Shown here piece by piece: positions 1 through 7,328 of a stretch of 64,000 nucleotides of DNA (position 1 is the first letter of the stretch; every line of letters starts with the position of its first letter). Source of the DNA: Actinophytocola sp044466355. Its GTDB lineage: Bacteria; Actinomycetota; Actinomycetes; Mycobacteriales; Pseudonocardiaceae. The stretch is taken from assembly GCF_044466355.1 (NCBI RefSeq), contig NZ_JBITMQ010000016.1:186001-250000 (forward strand), given 5' to 3'. Both the position numbers and the translations under genes were made by a program. Under the pieces are notes generated by a model, which was not told where the DNA came from, searched no databases, and saw only the letters and a program-made list of their open reading frames with translations.

Positions 1-528
1 CTGTTCGACATCTCCTGGCAGTTCCACCAGAAAGAGGTGTGGACGGGCGCGGGGCGACGACGCAACGTGCCGCAGGCCCGCAGGAACAACGCGTCGGCCG
101 CCGCGCTGGCCGAAAGCATCGCCAAGGTGCCGGTGCTGGTGATCCCGTGCGTGCTCGGCAGGCCGCCGGACATCGGCGCGATCGACGCCCAGTGGGGCGC
201 CGACCCCCGCGTTCGCACCGGCCGGGCCGAGCACGGCGAGGCGGTCGAGGGCGTCCGCATCGGCGCGATGCGCGCCAGCAACTTCTACGGGTCGATCTTC
301 CCCGCCATCTGGTCGTTCCAGCTGGCTCTCCGCAGCCGCGGCCTCGGCAGCACGATCTCGTGCATGCACCTGCCGTTCGAGCGCCAGGTCGGGAACCTGC
401 TGGGCATCCCTGCCGGGGTGACGCAGATCTGCATGGTGCCGGTGGCCTACACCGTCGGCACCGACTTCCGCCCGGCCAAGCGGCACGCCGCCCGGGAACG
501 CACGTGTTGGGAGAGGTGGCACGCATGA
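1..528 (+). CDS. Nitroreductase-family FMN oxidoreductase, 5' end outside window
   Basis: The frame is already open at base 1 and continues to a TGA at 526–528, so only the last 175 residues are present. The visible part has the nitroreductase fold pattern: an 'RRNNASAAALAES' segment, a 'VLVIPCV' core strand, an 'ASNFYGSIFPAIWSFQLA' helix typical of the dimer/FMN region, and 'GLGSTISCMHLPFE' near the C-terminus. The family uses FMN and NAD(P)H to reduce or oxidise small aromatic or heterocyclic substrates; in natural-product operons such enzymes often introduce or remove double bonds. It overlaps the next gene by four bases (ATGA), so the two are translationally coupled. The family call is fairly safe; the substrate is unknown. 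Confidence 0.75.
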   Translation: MFDISWQFHQKEVWTGAGRRRNVPQARRNNASAAALAESIAKVPVLVIPCVLGRPPDIGAIDAQWGADPRVRTGRAEHGEAVEGVRIGAMRASNFYGSIFPAIWSFQLALRSRGLGSTISCMHLPFERQVGNLLGIPAGVTQICMVPVAYTVGTDFRPAKRHAARERTCWERWHA

Positions 529-1799
529 GCGGAGCTTGCGGACCGAATCATCGATCGCAGACATCCGGTGTCGACGTCGTGGTGGTCGGCGGGGGAATCG
601 CGGGAGCGTCCGCCGCCGCGTACCTGTCCGCCAACGGCATGTCCGTCGTAATGCTGGAGAAGCAGGAGCACTACGCCGACATCGTCCGCGGCGAGTGGAT
701 CGCGCCGTGGGGGTTGCGCGAGGCGCAGGTCCTCGGCGTGGAGGACGCCTTCGGCGTCGGCGGCGCCTGGGAGATCCGCGAGTGGACCCAGTGGGACGAG
801 ACCGTCGACCCCGCCGAGGCCGAGACCGTGGACATGACCCGGTTCGTGCCCGGCGTCGGCGGGCCGATGTCGTTCCCGCACCACACGGTGTGCGAGCTGA
901 TGGCCGAACAGGCGGCCGCGAACGGCGCGACCGTGGTGATGGGCGCCCAGCGCACCCACGTCACGAAGGGCGTCGCCCCGGTCGTCACGTACACGAAGGA
1001 CGGCGAAGCCCACGAGCTGCGGCCGCGGTTCGTCATCGGGGCCACCGGGCGCGGTTGCACCATCGGCCGCCAGATCGGCGTGTCGATGGCCACCTCGGTC
1101 CACCACTGGGGTGGCGGCGTGCGGGTGTCCGGACTGGACGACTGGCCCATGGACGTCCAGGCGATGGGCACCGAGGACGACAAGATGTTCATGGTGTTCC
1201 CGCAGGGCGACGGCCACGCCCGGCTGTACATCAACTTCCCCACCGAGAACAAGGACCGCTACCGGGGCCAGGAGGGCCTCACCCGGTTCATCGCCGACTT
1301 CGAGCTGGCGTCCCTGCCCGACCGGGGCAAGTCCGTGTACGCCGCCGCCGTGCCGGTCGGCCCGCTCAAGGTGTGGCCGTCGGTGGCGATGTTCCCCGAG
1401 CAGCCGATCGTCACCGACGGGGTGGCACTGGTCGGCGACGAGGCGGGCAACGCGGACACGGTGCTCGGCACCGGTCTGTCGTGCAGTCTGCGTGACACCC
1501 GCACGGTGTGCGACATCCTGCTCGGCGGCGACGACTGGTCGCCCGCCGCGTTCGAGCCCTACCTCGACGAGCGCAGGTTCCGGATGCATCGGCTGCACTT
1601 CGGCGCGGGCATCATCGCCAAGCTGCACTGCGAGTTCGGACCGGACGCCGCCGAGCGACGCCGCAAGGCACGGGTGCTGATGGCGGACAACTTCGCCGCC
1701 CAGGTCACCGGCCTGCTCAACATGGTGCCCCCGGAAGAGGTGCCGGACTTCGGCTTCAGTGAGTTCTTCGCAGAGCGTTTGTTCAGGGAGACAGTGTGA
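525..1799 (+). CDS. FAD-dependent oxidoreductase/monooxygenase (p-hydroxybenzoate hydroxylase fold)
   Basis: This is a 424-aa protein whose ATG overlaps the preceding stop. An N-terminal Rossmann FAD-binding motif (VVVVGGGIAGASAAAYLSANG, followed by the ribose-binding Glu of 'MLEK') lies at about residues 17–42. The second FAD motif, 'LVGDEAGNADTVLGTG', lies at about residues 306–322. The middle of the protein has the GATGRG segment seen in group A flavoprotein monooxygenases and geranylgeranyl-reductase-like enzymes. No halogenase WxWxIP motif is visible, so hydroxylase, dehydrogenase or reductase activity is more likely than halogenation. It belongs to the biosynthetic operon and probably tailors the product. 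An upstream in-frame extension to base 39 is open but overlaps the nitroreductase and is not coding. Confidence 0.85.
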   Translation: MSGACGPNHRSQTSGVDVVVVGGGIAGASAAAYLSANGMSVVMLEKQEHYADIVRGEWIAPWGLREAQVLGVEDAFGVGGAWEIREWTQWDETVDPAEAETVDMTRFVPGVGGPMSFPHHTVCELMAEQAAANGATVVMGAQRTHVTKGVAPVVTYTKDGEAHELRPRFVIGATGRGCTIGRQIGVSMATSVHHWGGGVRVSGLDDWPMDVQAMGTEDDKMFMVFPQGDGHARLYINFPTENKDRYRGQEGLTRFIADFELASLPDRGKSVYAAAVPVGPLKVWPSVAMFPEQPIVTDGVALVGDEAGNADTVLGTGLSCSLRDTRTVCDILLGGDDWSPAAFEPYLDERRFRMHRLHFGAGIIAKLHCEFGPDAAERRRKARVLMADNFAAQVTGLLNMVPPEEVPDFGFSEFFAERLFRETV

Positions 1800-2677
1800 C
1801 CACAAAGGACAGTCTGCTCACCGATGTCGCGTCGGTGAACAACGTCGAGATCGCCTACGTCGACAGGGGCGAGGGTGACCCGGTGGTGCTGTTGCACGGG
1901 TTCCCGGACTCGCACTACCTGTGGCGACACCAGATCGACCCGCTGGTGGACGCCGGTTTCCGGGTGATCGCACCGGATCTGCGTGGCTTCGGCGGGTCGA
2001 GCAAGCCCCAAGAAGCCGAGGCGTACGACATGCGCACGATCGTCAACGACGTCGTGGGCCTCACCCAGCACCTCGGCATCTCCCGCGCGCACATCGTCGG
2101 CCACGACTGGGGCGCCGCGATCGCCTGGATGTACGCCTTCCTCATGCCCAGGCGCGTGGACCACCTGGCGGTGCTGTCCGTCGGGCACCCCGGCGTGTTC
2201 AGCACCCCGTCGATCGAGCAGCGCGCGGCCAGCTGGTACATGCTCTTCTACCAGTTCCCCGGCGTCAGCGAGCAGCTGTTGCGGCGCAACGGATGGCGGC
2301 TGTTCAAGGAGATCATGGGCGGCGAGGGCGACCACCAGCGTTACGTGCGTGAGCTGGCCAAGCCCGGTGCGCTCACCTCCGCGCTGAACTGGTACCGGGC
2401 CAACCGGTCCCCGGCCGCGGAGCTGCGGGTGGAGACCAACTTCCCGCCCGTGCTCGCCCCCACGCTCGGCGTCTGGTCCACCGGGGACAAGGCGCTGCTG
2501 GAGGAGGGCATGACCGGCTCGGCCAAGTTCATCAAGGGACCGTGGCGCTACGAGCGCGTCGACGACGCCAGCCACTGGATCCCGCTGGACCAGCCGGAGC
2601 AGGTCACCAAGCTGCTGCTGGGTTTCCTCGGCACCGAGAAGGCCGCGACCGTCCCGGGTCGCAGGCGCAGGCTCTGA
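1796..2677 (+). CDS. Alpha/beta hydrolase, epoxide-hydrolase-like
   Basis: The 293-aa protein starts at a GTG overlapping the previous stop (GTGA). It has the oxyanion-hole motif HGFPDS (residues 34–39), a GHDWGA nucleophile elbow with Asp as the nucleophile (about D104), and the C-terminal catalytic His in 'DDASHWIP'. An Asp in the elbow, with HGFP, is the signature of epoxide hydrolases and haloalkane dehalogenases rather than esterases. In a polyketide-type operon, such enzymes open epoxides or act as cyclases; which applies here cannot be read from the sequence. The protein is likely cytoplasmic because no signal peptide is present. Confidence 0.88.
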   Translation: MTTKDSLLTDVASVNNVEIAYVDRGEGDPVVLLHGFPDSHYLWRHQIDPLVDAGFRVIAPDLRGFGGSSKPQEAEAYDMRTIVNDVVGLTQHLGISRAHIVGHDWGAAIAWMYAFLMPRRVDHLAVLSVGHPGVFSTPSIEQRAASWYMLFYQFPGVSEQLLRRNGWRLFKEIMGGEGDHQRYVRELAKPGALTSALNWYRANRSPAAELRVETNFPPVLAPTLGVWSTGDKALLEEGMTGSAKFIKGPWRYERVDDASHWIPLDQPEQVTKLLLGFLGTEKAATVPGRRRRL

Positions 2678-2699
2678 GCGCACACATCTGGAGGTCGGG

Positions 2700-3605
2700 G
2701 TGATCGGGTTCGTGTTCCCGGGGCAGGGCACTGTCCGGGTCGGCATGGGCGGCTGGCTGCGCCGGTCGGCCGCCGGCGCGGCCGCACTGGCACGTGCCGA
2801 CGCCCTGCTGCCCGCGCCCGTCGGTCCGCTGCTGGCCCGTGGCCCCCTGCCGGTACTCGTCGACACGGCACACGCCCAGCCCGCCGTGACCGCGTGCAAC
2901 CTCGCCGCCCTGGCCGTGCTGACCGAGGAGGGCGTGACCCCGTCGGTGACCGCGGGTCACAGCGTGGGGGAGCTGAGCGCGCTGGTGGCCGCCGGCGCGC
3001 TGGACGCCGACACCGCCGTCCGGCTGGTCGCGGTCCGCGCCGGGCTCATGGCCGGGCTACCCGCCACCGGGGGCATGTCGGCCGTCTTCGGGCTGTCCGT
3101 CGAGCGGGTCGAGGAACTGGCCGAGGCCGCGTCCGCGCCGGGGGAGCCGCTCGTGGTCGGGTTGGAGAACGCGCCGGGGCACACCGTGGTCTCCGGTGCG
3201 CTGCCCGCGATCGACCGGCTCACCGCGCTCGCCACCGACGCCACCAAGATCGTGCCGCTGAAGGTCAGCAACGCGTTCCACTCGCCGCTGATGGTGGGCG
3301 CGGTGGACGGCTGGGCCGACGCCGTGCGTGCGGTCCGCCTGGCGGAACCGTCGGTGCGGGTCGTCCCCAACGCCACGGCGGAACCCACCGTCGACCCGGC
3401 GGTGCTGTCGGAGGCGTTGATCGAGCAACTCACCGCCCGCGTCCGGTGGACCGCGACCATGGCGGCGCTGTCCGACATGGACACGGTGGTCGAGGTCGGT
3501 GACAGCAAGGTCCTCACCGGACTCTTCCGCGGCGTGGGCACCGGGTGCCTGAGCATGGCCGACCCGGCCGCCCTGCGCCGCCTACGCCGGGAGCCCGTGT
3601 CGTGA
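2700..3605 (+). CDS. Free-standing malonyl/acyl-CoA:ACP acyltransferase (FabD/AT-like)
   Basis: This 301-aa protein starts at GTG 2700 with a GGAGGT ribosome-binding site about 5 bases upstream. It has the acyltransferase hallmarks: 'FPGQG' at residues 5–9, the active-site serine in GHSVGE (about S88), and the catalytic His in 'NAFHS' (about H194). In modular PKS ATs an AFH triplet at this point is associated with malonyl rather than methylmalonyl units. The enzyme would load extender units onto an acyl carrier protein in trans. Because the window has no PKS module or ACP, its partners must be encoded to the left. It ends just before the large palindrome. Confidence 0.88.
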   Translation: MIGFVFPGQGTVRVGMGGWLRRSAAGAAALARADALLPAPVGPLLARGPLPVLVDTAHAQPAVTACNLAALAVLTEEGVTPSVTAGHSVGELSALVAAGALDADTAVRLVAVRAGLMAGLPATGGMSAVFGLSVERVEELAEAASAPGEPLVVGLENAPGHTVVSGALPAIDRLTALATDATKIVPLKVSNAFHSPLMVGAVDGWADAVRAVRLAEPSVRVVPNATAEPTVDPAVLSEALIEQLTARVRWTATMAALSDMDTVVEVGDSKVLTGLFRGVGTGCLSMADPAALRRLRREPVS

Positions 3606-3716
3606 CCAAAACAACCCGCGAGTCGCGTTGTCACACACATCGAGTTGTCGGTTTCGTGCAGGTGCACGAAACGTACAACTCGGTGTGTTCGCGGGCGCGA
3701 CTCGCGGGGTTTGTTT
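3606..3716. repeat. About 110-bp imperfect palindrome (intergenic hairpin or palindromic element)
   Basis: Two nested pairs of arms meet at a 2-base centre. Outer arms CCCGCGAGTCGCG (3615–3627) and CGCGACTCGCGGG (3696–3708) are perfect 13-bp complements. The inner arms are ACACATCGAGTTGT-like against ACAACTCGGTGTGT, with small mismatches, and the core is GTTTCGTGCA-GG-TGCACGAAAC. T-rich sequence follows the right arm. It fills the gap between two co-directional operon genes, so it may act as an attenuator, an RNA-processing site or a mobile palindromic (REP/MITE-like) element. The spurious N-terminal extension of the next gene reads through it. Confidence 0.8.
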
Positions 3717-3735
3717 GTTGTGGAGTGGGGGTCTC

Positions 3736-4179
3736 GTGAGTGGGTGGGGTAGTGCCGTTGTGGCGTTTCGTGGGTTGACCGCGCCCCAGCAGCTGTTGGG
3801 GGCGTTGCCCGTGGAGACCGTTTTCACCCGCGCCGAGCGGTTGCGGTCCGGTGGTGGGCGCACGCTCCAGCACTGGGCCGGGCGCCTGGCCGCCAAGTAC
3901 GCCGTGCTCCAGCTGCTCGACGTGCCCGCCGACGCACCCGCGCTCGGCGCCGTCGAGGTGCTCCCCGAGGTCACCTCGCTGTGCGCCCGCAACGCGGCCT
4001 GCCTGCACGGGCACCCGCCGGGCGTGCGGCTGGGCGCGGAGCTGGCCGGCCGCGCCGGTGACGACACCCGCGTCCGGGTGTCGGTCAGCCACAACGCGGA
4101 CCTCGCCGTCGCCGTCGCGCTGGCGTCGGCGCGGCTGCCCGAGGACCACGACCTGGAAGCGGTGAGCGCATGGACATGA
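3736..4179 (+). CDS. Divergent AcpS-like phosphopantetheinyl transferase homologue
   Basis: The 147-aa protein is taken from GTG 3736, because the longer frame to 3628 reads through the palindrome. It shows the AcpS pattern in order: 'FTRAE' (the FT-x-AE box), 'WAGRLAAKYAVLQLL' where active enzymes have WAxKEAxxKxL, an 'EVLPE' strand, and 'VRVSVSHNADLAVAVAL' near the C-terminus. The N-terminal GVD motif is missing and the KEA Glu is Tyr, so both residues that normally hold Mg2+ are lost. It overlaps the next gene by four bases. It could be an inactive partner of the AcpS at 5797, or an ACP-binding protein with a new role. The family assignment rests on motif order only. Confidence 0.6.
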   Translation: MSGWGSAVVAFRGLTAPQQLLGALPVETVFTRAERLRSGGGRTLQHWAGRLAAKYAVLQLLDVPADAPALGAVEVLPEVTSLCARNAACLHGHPPGVRLGAELAGRAGDDTRVRVSVSHNADLAVAVALASARLPEDHDLEAVSAWT

Positions 4180-5018
4180 CCGAGGCCACGGGCGAGTGGA
4201 CGGCCGCGTGGGCACGGCGTGACCCCGCGGCGGTGGCCGCCGTCGCGGCGGCCTACACCGACCCGGACACCACCGAGCCGGTTTCCGGTGACGCGCTCGT
4301 CGCGCACGTCACCGCCGTGCTCGCCGCCTTCCCCGCCGTCGAGCTGGACTTCGACAGCCCTGCCGTGGCCGGGTCCACCGCGGTGCTCGCGTGGACGCTC
4401 AAGGCCGCCCACCGCGGCGAGTGGCACGGCATCCCGGGGACCGGCGCGCAGGCCGCCGTGACGGGGGTGGACGTGCTGACGCTCGCCGGGGGCGAGGTGA
4501 CCGTCCGCAGGCACTACGACCGCCTCGCGCTCGCCGAGTCGCTCGGCTACACCCCGCGGTTCGTCCCGGAGTCCGACGGTGTCCAGGACTACGGGTCCAG
4601 CTCGCGCGCCGGCACCGGCCGCACCGCGCTCCCGGGCGCCATCACCCTGACCTGGCTGGACTTCCGCGACGACGCGGAAGGCGCCGAGCTGGACCTGCTC
4701 AGCGTCGAGGTCGTCAAGTCGCTGCGTGCCTCCCGCGGTTTCCTCGGCATGAGCACGTTCGAGTTCGGCACCCGCAAGTACACGCTGGCCGCCTTCGACA
4801 GACCCGAGTCGGTCCGCGCCGTGCACGCCCGCCCGCACCAGCGCGCCATGCGCCGCTTCTTCAAGGGCGGCCTGTGTTCCGGCGCCTACACGAGCGTGTG
4901 GACCCTGGCCCGGCACAGCGTCTACCTGCGTTGCCCCGACTGCGGGTCCATGGTGGACAGCACCGACGACAGGGCCTGCGACTGCGGCACCACCCCGACC
5001 ACCACCCCTCTCTTCTAG
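4176..5018 (+). CDS. SnoaL-like/NTF2-fold protein fused to a dimeric-barrel-like and zinc-ribbon C-terminus
   Basis: The 280-aa protein starts at ATG 4176, which overlaps the preceding stop and has GGTGAG nine bases upstream; ATG 4170 is the alternative. Residues ~1–125 look like a SnoaL/polyketide-cyclase-like NTF2 domain ('WTAAWARRDPAAVAAVAAAYTD', ending 'VTVRRHYDRLALAESLG'). Residues ~150–245 resemble a dimeric alpha/beta-barrel ('ITLTWLDFRDDAEG … SLRASRGFLGMSTFEFG … AMRRFFKGG'). The tail has a putative zinc ribbon, CPDC … CDCG. This combination is unusual. A cyclase or hydratase role in the pathway is plausible but is inference. Confidence 0.6.
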   Translation: MTEATGEWTAAWARRDPAAVAAVAAAYTDPDTTEPVSGDALVAHVTAVLAAFPAVELDFDSPAVAGSTAVLAWTLKAAHRGEWHGIPGTGAQAAVTGVDVLTLAGGEVTVRRHYDRLALAESLGYTPRFVPESDGVQDYGSSSRAGTGRTALPGAITLTWLDFRDDAEGAELDLLSVEVVKSLRASRGFLGMSTFEFGTRKYTLAAFDRPESVRAVHARPHQRAMRRFFKGGLCSGAYTSVWTLARHSVYLRCPDCGSMVDSTDDRACDCGTTPTTTPLF

Positions 5019-5029
5019 GAGCCGACGTG

Positions 5030-5800
5030 ATGTCCGTGTTCACCACCGAGCACCGCCCAGCGCCCGGCGGGCGCCCGCTGGTGGCGTTCATGTCCGCCCT
5101 GTTCGCGGGTGGCTGGATCTGGGACCACCCGTTCCAGGCGCTGTCCGAGGCCGGCTGGCCGGTGCTGCGCGCCAACGAGCCCATCTGCGGTCTGGACTCC
5201 AAGGTCGCCGGGTCCATCGAACGCCTCGGCGACGCGCTCATGGCGGCCGCCGACGACGTGGGCGCCACCGACGTCGTCGTCTGCGCCAACTCGCTCGGCG
5301 GGCTGGTCGCGATCGACCTCGCCGGCCGCTTTCCCGAGCGGGTGCGCGGCATCGTCGTCTCCGGTGCGCCCGGCCTGTCCGCCGATCCCGACGTGGGCCT
5401 GAGCATGGACCGCCGGGGCAGCGTCAAGCTCAACGACAACCAGTTCCGCGACCGGATGCTCGCCGCGCTCTTCCACGGCGAGCCGCTGTTCACCGAGGAA
5501 CAGGTGGTGGCGACCGGTGAGCTGCTGGCCACCGGGCCCGCGATGGTCGCCATGGCACGCAGCCTCCGCGCCACCCGGACCTACCGTGCCGACTCCGCGA
5601 TGGACAAGGTGACCTGCCCGTCGCGTTTCGTCTGGGGCGAGCACGACCGGATGACGCCGGTCGGGCCGTGGCGGGACCTGGTGAGCAGGTACGCGGGTGC
5701 CGAGTTCACCACCGTCGCCGACTGCGGCCACATCCCCATGGTGGAGAAGGCCGACGAGTACACCGGCGACCTGCTGGCGTTCCTGGACCGGGTCGGGTGA
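5030..5800 (+). CDS. Alpha/beta hydrolase (serine nucleophile)
   Basis: The 256-aa protein begins at ATG 5030 with AGGAG about eight bases upstream; an adjacent GTG (5027) is possible. The nucleophile elbow is 'CANSLGG' (Ser), the acid is in 'WGEHDRMTP', and the base is His in 'DCGHIPMVE'. This is the standard Ser-Asp-His triad of hydrolases, thioesterases and C–C bond hydrolases. It may release or edit an intermediate, since no dedicated type II thioesterase is visible nearby. Its stop overlaps the next start (GTGA), which couples it to the AcpS gene. Confidence 0.85.
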   Translation: MSVFTTEHRPAPGGRPLVAFMSALFAGGWIWDHPFQALSEAGWPVLRANEPICGLDSKVAGSIERLGDALMAAADDVGATDVVVCANSLGGLVAIDLAGRFPERVRGIVVSGAPGLSADPDVGLSMDRRGSVKLNDNQFRDRMLAALFHGEPLFTEEQVVATGELLATGPAMVAMARSLRATRTYRADSAMDKVTCPSRFVWGEHDRMTPVGPWRDLVSRYAGAEFTTVADCGHIPMVEKADEYTGDLLAFLDRVG

Positions 5801-6291
5801 GCCCGCCGCCGGTGCTGATCGGGGTCGACGTCCTCGACGTCACCCGGATCACCCGCGCCATGGCCTACAGCGGCGACCGCTACGCCACCCACGTCGCGAG
5901 TCCCGCCGAGGCTGACCTGCACCCCGACCCGGCGCTTGCCGTCGCGGCCACCGTCGCGGTCAAGGAGTGCCTGGTGAAGGCGGTCGGCGGCCGGCCGGCG
6001 GGGTTCTCGTGGCACGACTTCGCCGCCACCGGTGTCGGGGCACCGGAATGGGCGGGTGACCTGCTCGCCGACGCGGTCCCCGGTGTCGCGGCGACCGCCT
6101 CCGTCGTGATGACCGAGTCGTGCGCCTACGTGGTCCGCGGCGCCAGCGGGCGTGCCGCGCTGAGACGTCTGGCCGGTCCGGCCCACGCGCCCGGACTGGG
6201 CGTCGTCGGGGCCGCCCGCTGGGGTTGGAGCGGGGATCTCGTCGTCGCCCTTGCCATACTCACCACCGTGCAGAAAGGAACGCAACCATGA
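5797..6291 (+). CDS. Holo-[acyl-carrier-protein] synthase-type phosphopantetheinyl transferase
   Basis: This 164-aa protein starts at GTG 5797 in a GTGA overlap. It carries the AcpS hallmarks that the 3736 gene lacks: 'IGVDVLDVTRI' with the metal-binding Asp near residue 9, and 'AVKECLVKAVGG' with the Lys-Glu pair. A C-terminal strand region, 'ASVVMTESCAYVV', corresponds to the AcpS cap. The FT-x-AE box is degenerate ('HVASPAE'). The enzyme would transfer 4'-phosphopantetheine from CoA to a serine of the pathway's carrier protein(s). Two AcpS homologues in one operon is unusual. Confidence 0.75.
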   Translation: MSPPPVLIGVDVLDVTRITRAMAYSGDRYATHVASPAEADLHPDPALAVAATVAVKECLVKAVGGRPAGFSWHDFAATGVGAPEWAGDLLADAVPGVAATASVVMTESCAYVVRGASGRAALRRLAGPAHAPGLGVVGAARWGWSGDLVVALAILTTVQKGTQP

Positions 6292-7328
6292 CCACGACGG
6301 AGGCACCGGTCGAGGTGCACGTCCAACCGGGAGAGTCCGTCCAGGCAGCGGTCGAGAAGGCCGGCCCGGGCGGCGTGGTCCGCCTCGCCGAGGGCACCTT
6401 CCCCGGCAGCGTCGCCGTGTCCGCGGCTGGGGTCACCATCGTCGGTGCGGGCGCGGGCCGGACGGTCATCGTCCCCGGCGAGGTCGCCCCGACGACCGTT
6501 CCCCAGCTCCACGACGCGCCCGAAGGCGTCGTCAGCGGCATCTGCGCGCACGGCGTGGCCGGGTTGACCGTCGAGGGGCTCTCCGTGCGCGGCTTCACCG
6601 GCGCGGGGGTGTACGCCCACACCTGCACCGGTGTCCGGCTGGTCGACGTCGAGGCCGACGGCAACCGGGTGTGGGGCCTCTACCTGCGGGAGTCCTCCGA
6701 CATCGAGGTCCGCCGCTGCCGGGGTGCCGGCAGCCAGTACGCGGGGGTGGCCCTCGCGTTCTGCGCCACCGCCCACGCGGTCATCGCCGACAGCGAGACC
6801 ACCGGCAACGCGTTCGGCGTGTTCGTCGACAACTCCAGCCACGCCCGGGTCGTCGGCAACGACTGCCACGGCAACGCGGCGGGCGTGCTGCTGCTGCACC
6901 AGACCTACGAGGGCGAACTGCCCGGCGGGGTGACCGACGTCCTCGTGGCCGACAACGACATCCACGACAACACCCTGGCGAGCGGCGGTGACGACCCGGA
7001 CGCTCTCGGCTCGGCCGGACCGCCCATCTCCGGGGTCGGCATCGCCGCCGTCGGCGTGCGGCGGGCCGCGATCGTCGGCAACCGGATGCACGGCAACAAG
7101 CCCGGCGGACCCTCGGTGATGGCCGCCGCGCTCGTGCTGGGCTCCTCGGCCGACTGGGGCGGCTCGGACTCGGTGGACAACTCCTTCGAGTGGAACACCA
7201 TCACCGGCAACGAGCCGTTCGACATGCAGATCGGCACCGACCCGGGCAACCAGCGGTTCCGCAACAACATCGTCGGCGTCTCCCAGCCGGAGACCGTCGA
7301 AGGCTGCAGGCCGGAAAGGACTCCATGA
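6288..7328 (+). CDS. Cytoplasmic right-handed parallel beta-helix protein
   Basis: The 346-aa protein starts at ATG 6288, which overlaps the preceding stop, with AGAAAGGA seven bases upstream. Residues ~15–60 match the start of NosD/pectate-lyase-like helices ('VQPGESVQAAVEKAGPGG', 'VRLAEGTF', 'VTIVGAG'). They are followed by at least eight ~22-residue coils rich in G-x-x-V/I-x-N/D-N ('VRLVDVEADGNRVWGLYL', 'VFVDNSSHARVVGNDC'). There is no signal peptide or transmembrane segment, so it should act inside the cell. That is atypical for polysaccharide lyases, and a carbohydrate-lyase role in a biosynthetic operon would be surprising. A cyclase, epimerase or scaffold role is possible. It overlaps the exporter ATPase gene. 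Confidence 0.75.
   Translation: MTTTEAPVEVHVQPGESVQAAVEKAGPGGVVRLAEGTFPGSVAVSAAGVTIVGAGAGRTVIVPGEVAPTTVPQLHDAPEGVVSGICAHGVAGLTVEGLSVRGFTGAGVYAHTCTGVRLVDVEADGNRVWGLYLRESSDIEVRRCRGAGSQYAGVALAFCATAHAVIADSETTGNAFGVFVDNSSHARVVGNDCHGNAAGVLLLHQTYEGELPGGVTDVLVADNDIHDNTLASGGDDPDALGSAGPPISGVGIAAVGVRRAAIVGNRMHGNKPGGPSVMAAALVLGSSADWGGSDSVDNSFEWNTITGNEPFDMQIGTDPGNQRFRNNIVGVSQPETVEGCRPERTP

Noticed and set aside
3628..3735. N-terminal extension of the AcpS-like gene
   Set aside because: It reads through the palindrome and encodes no conserved sequence; GTG 3736 is a better start.
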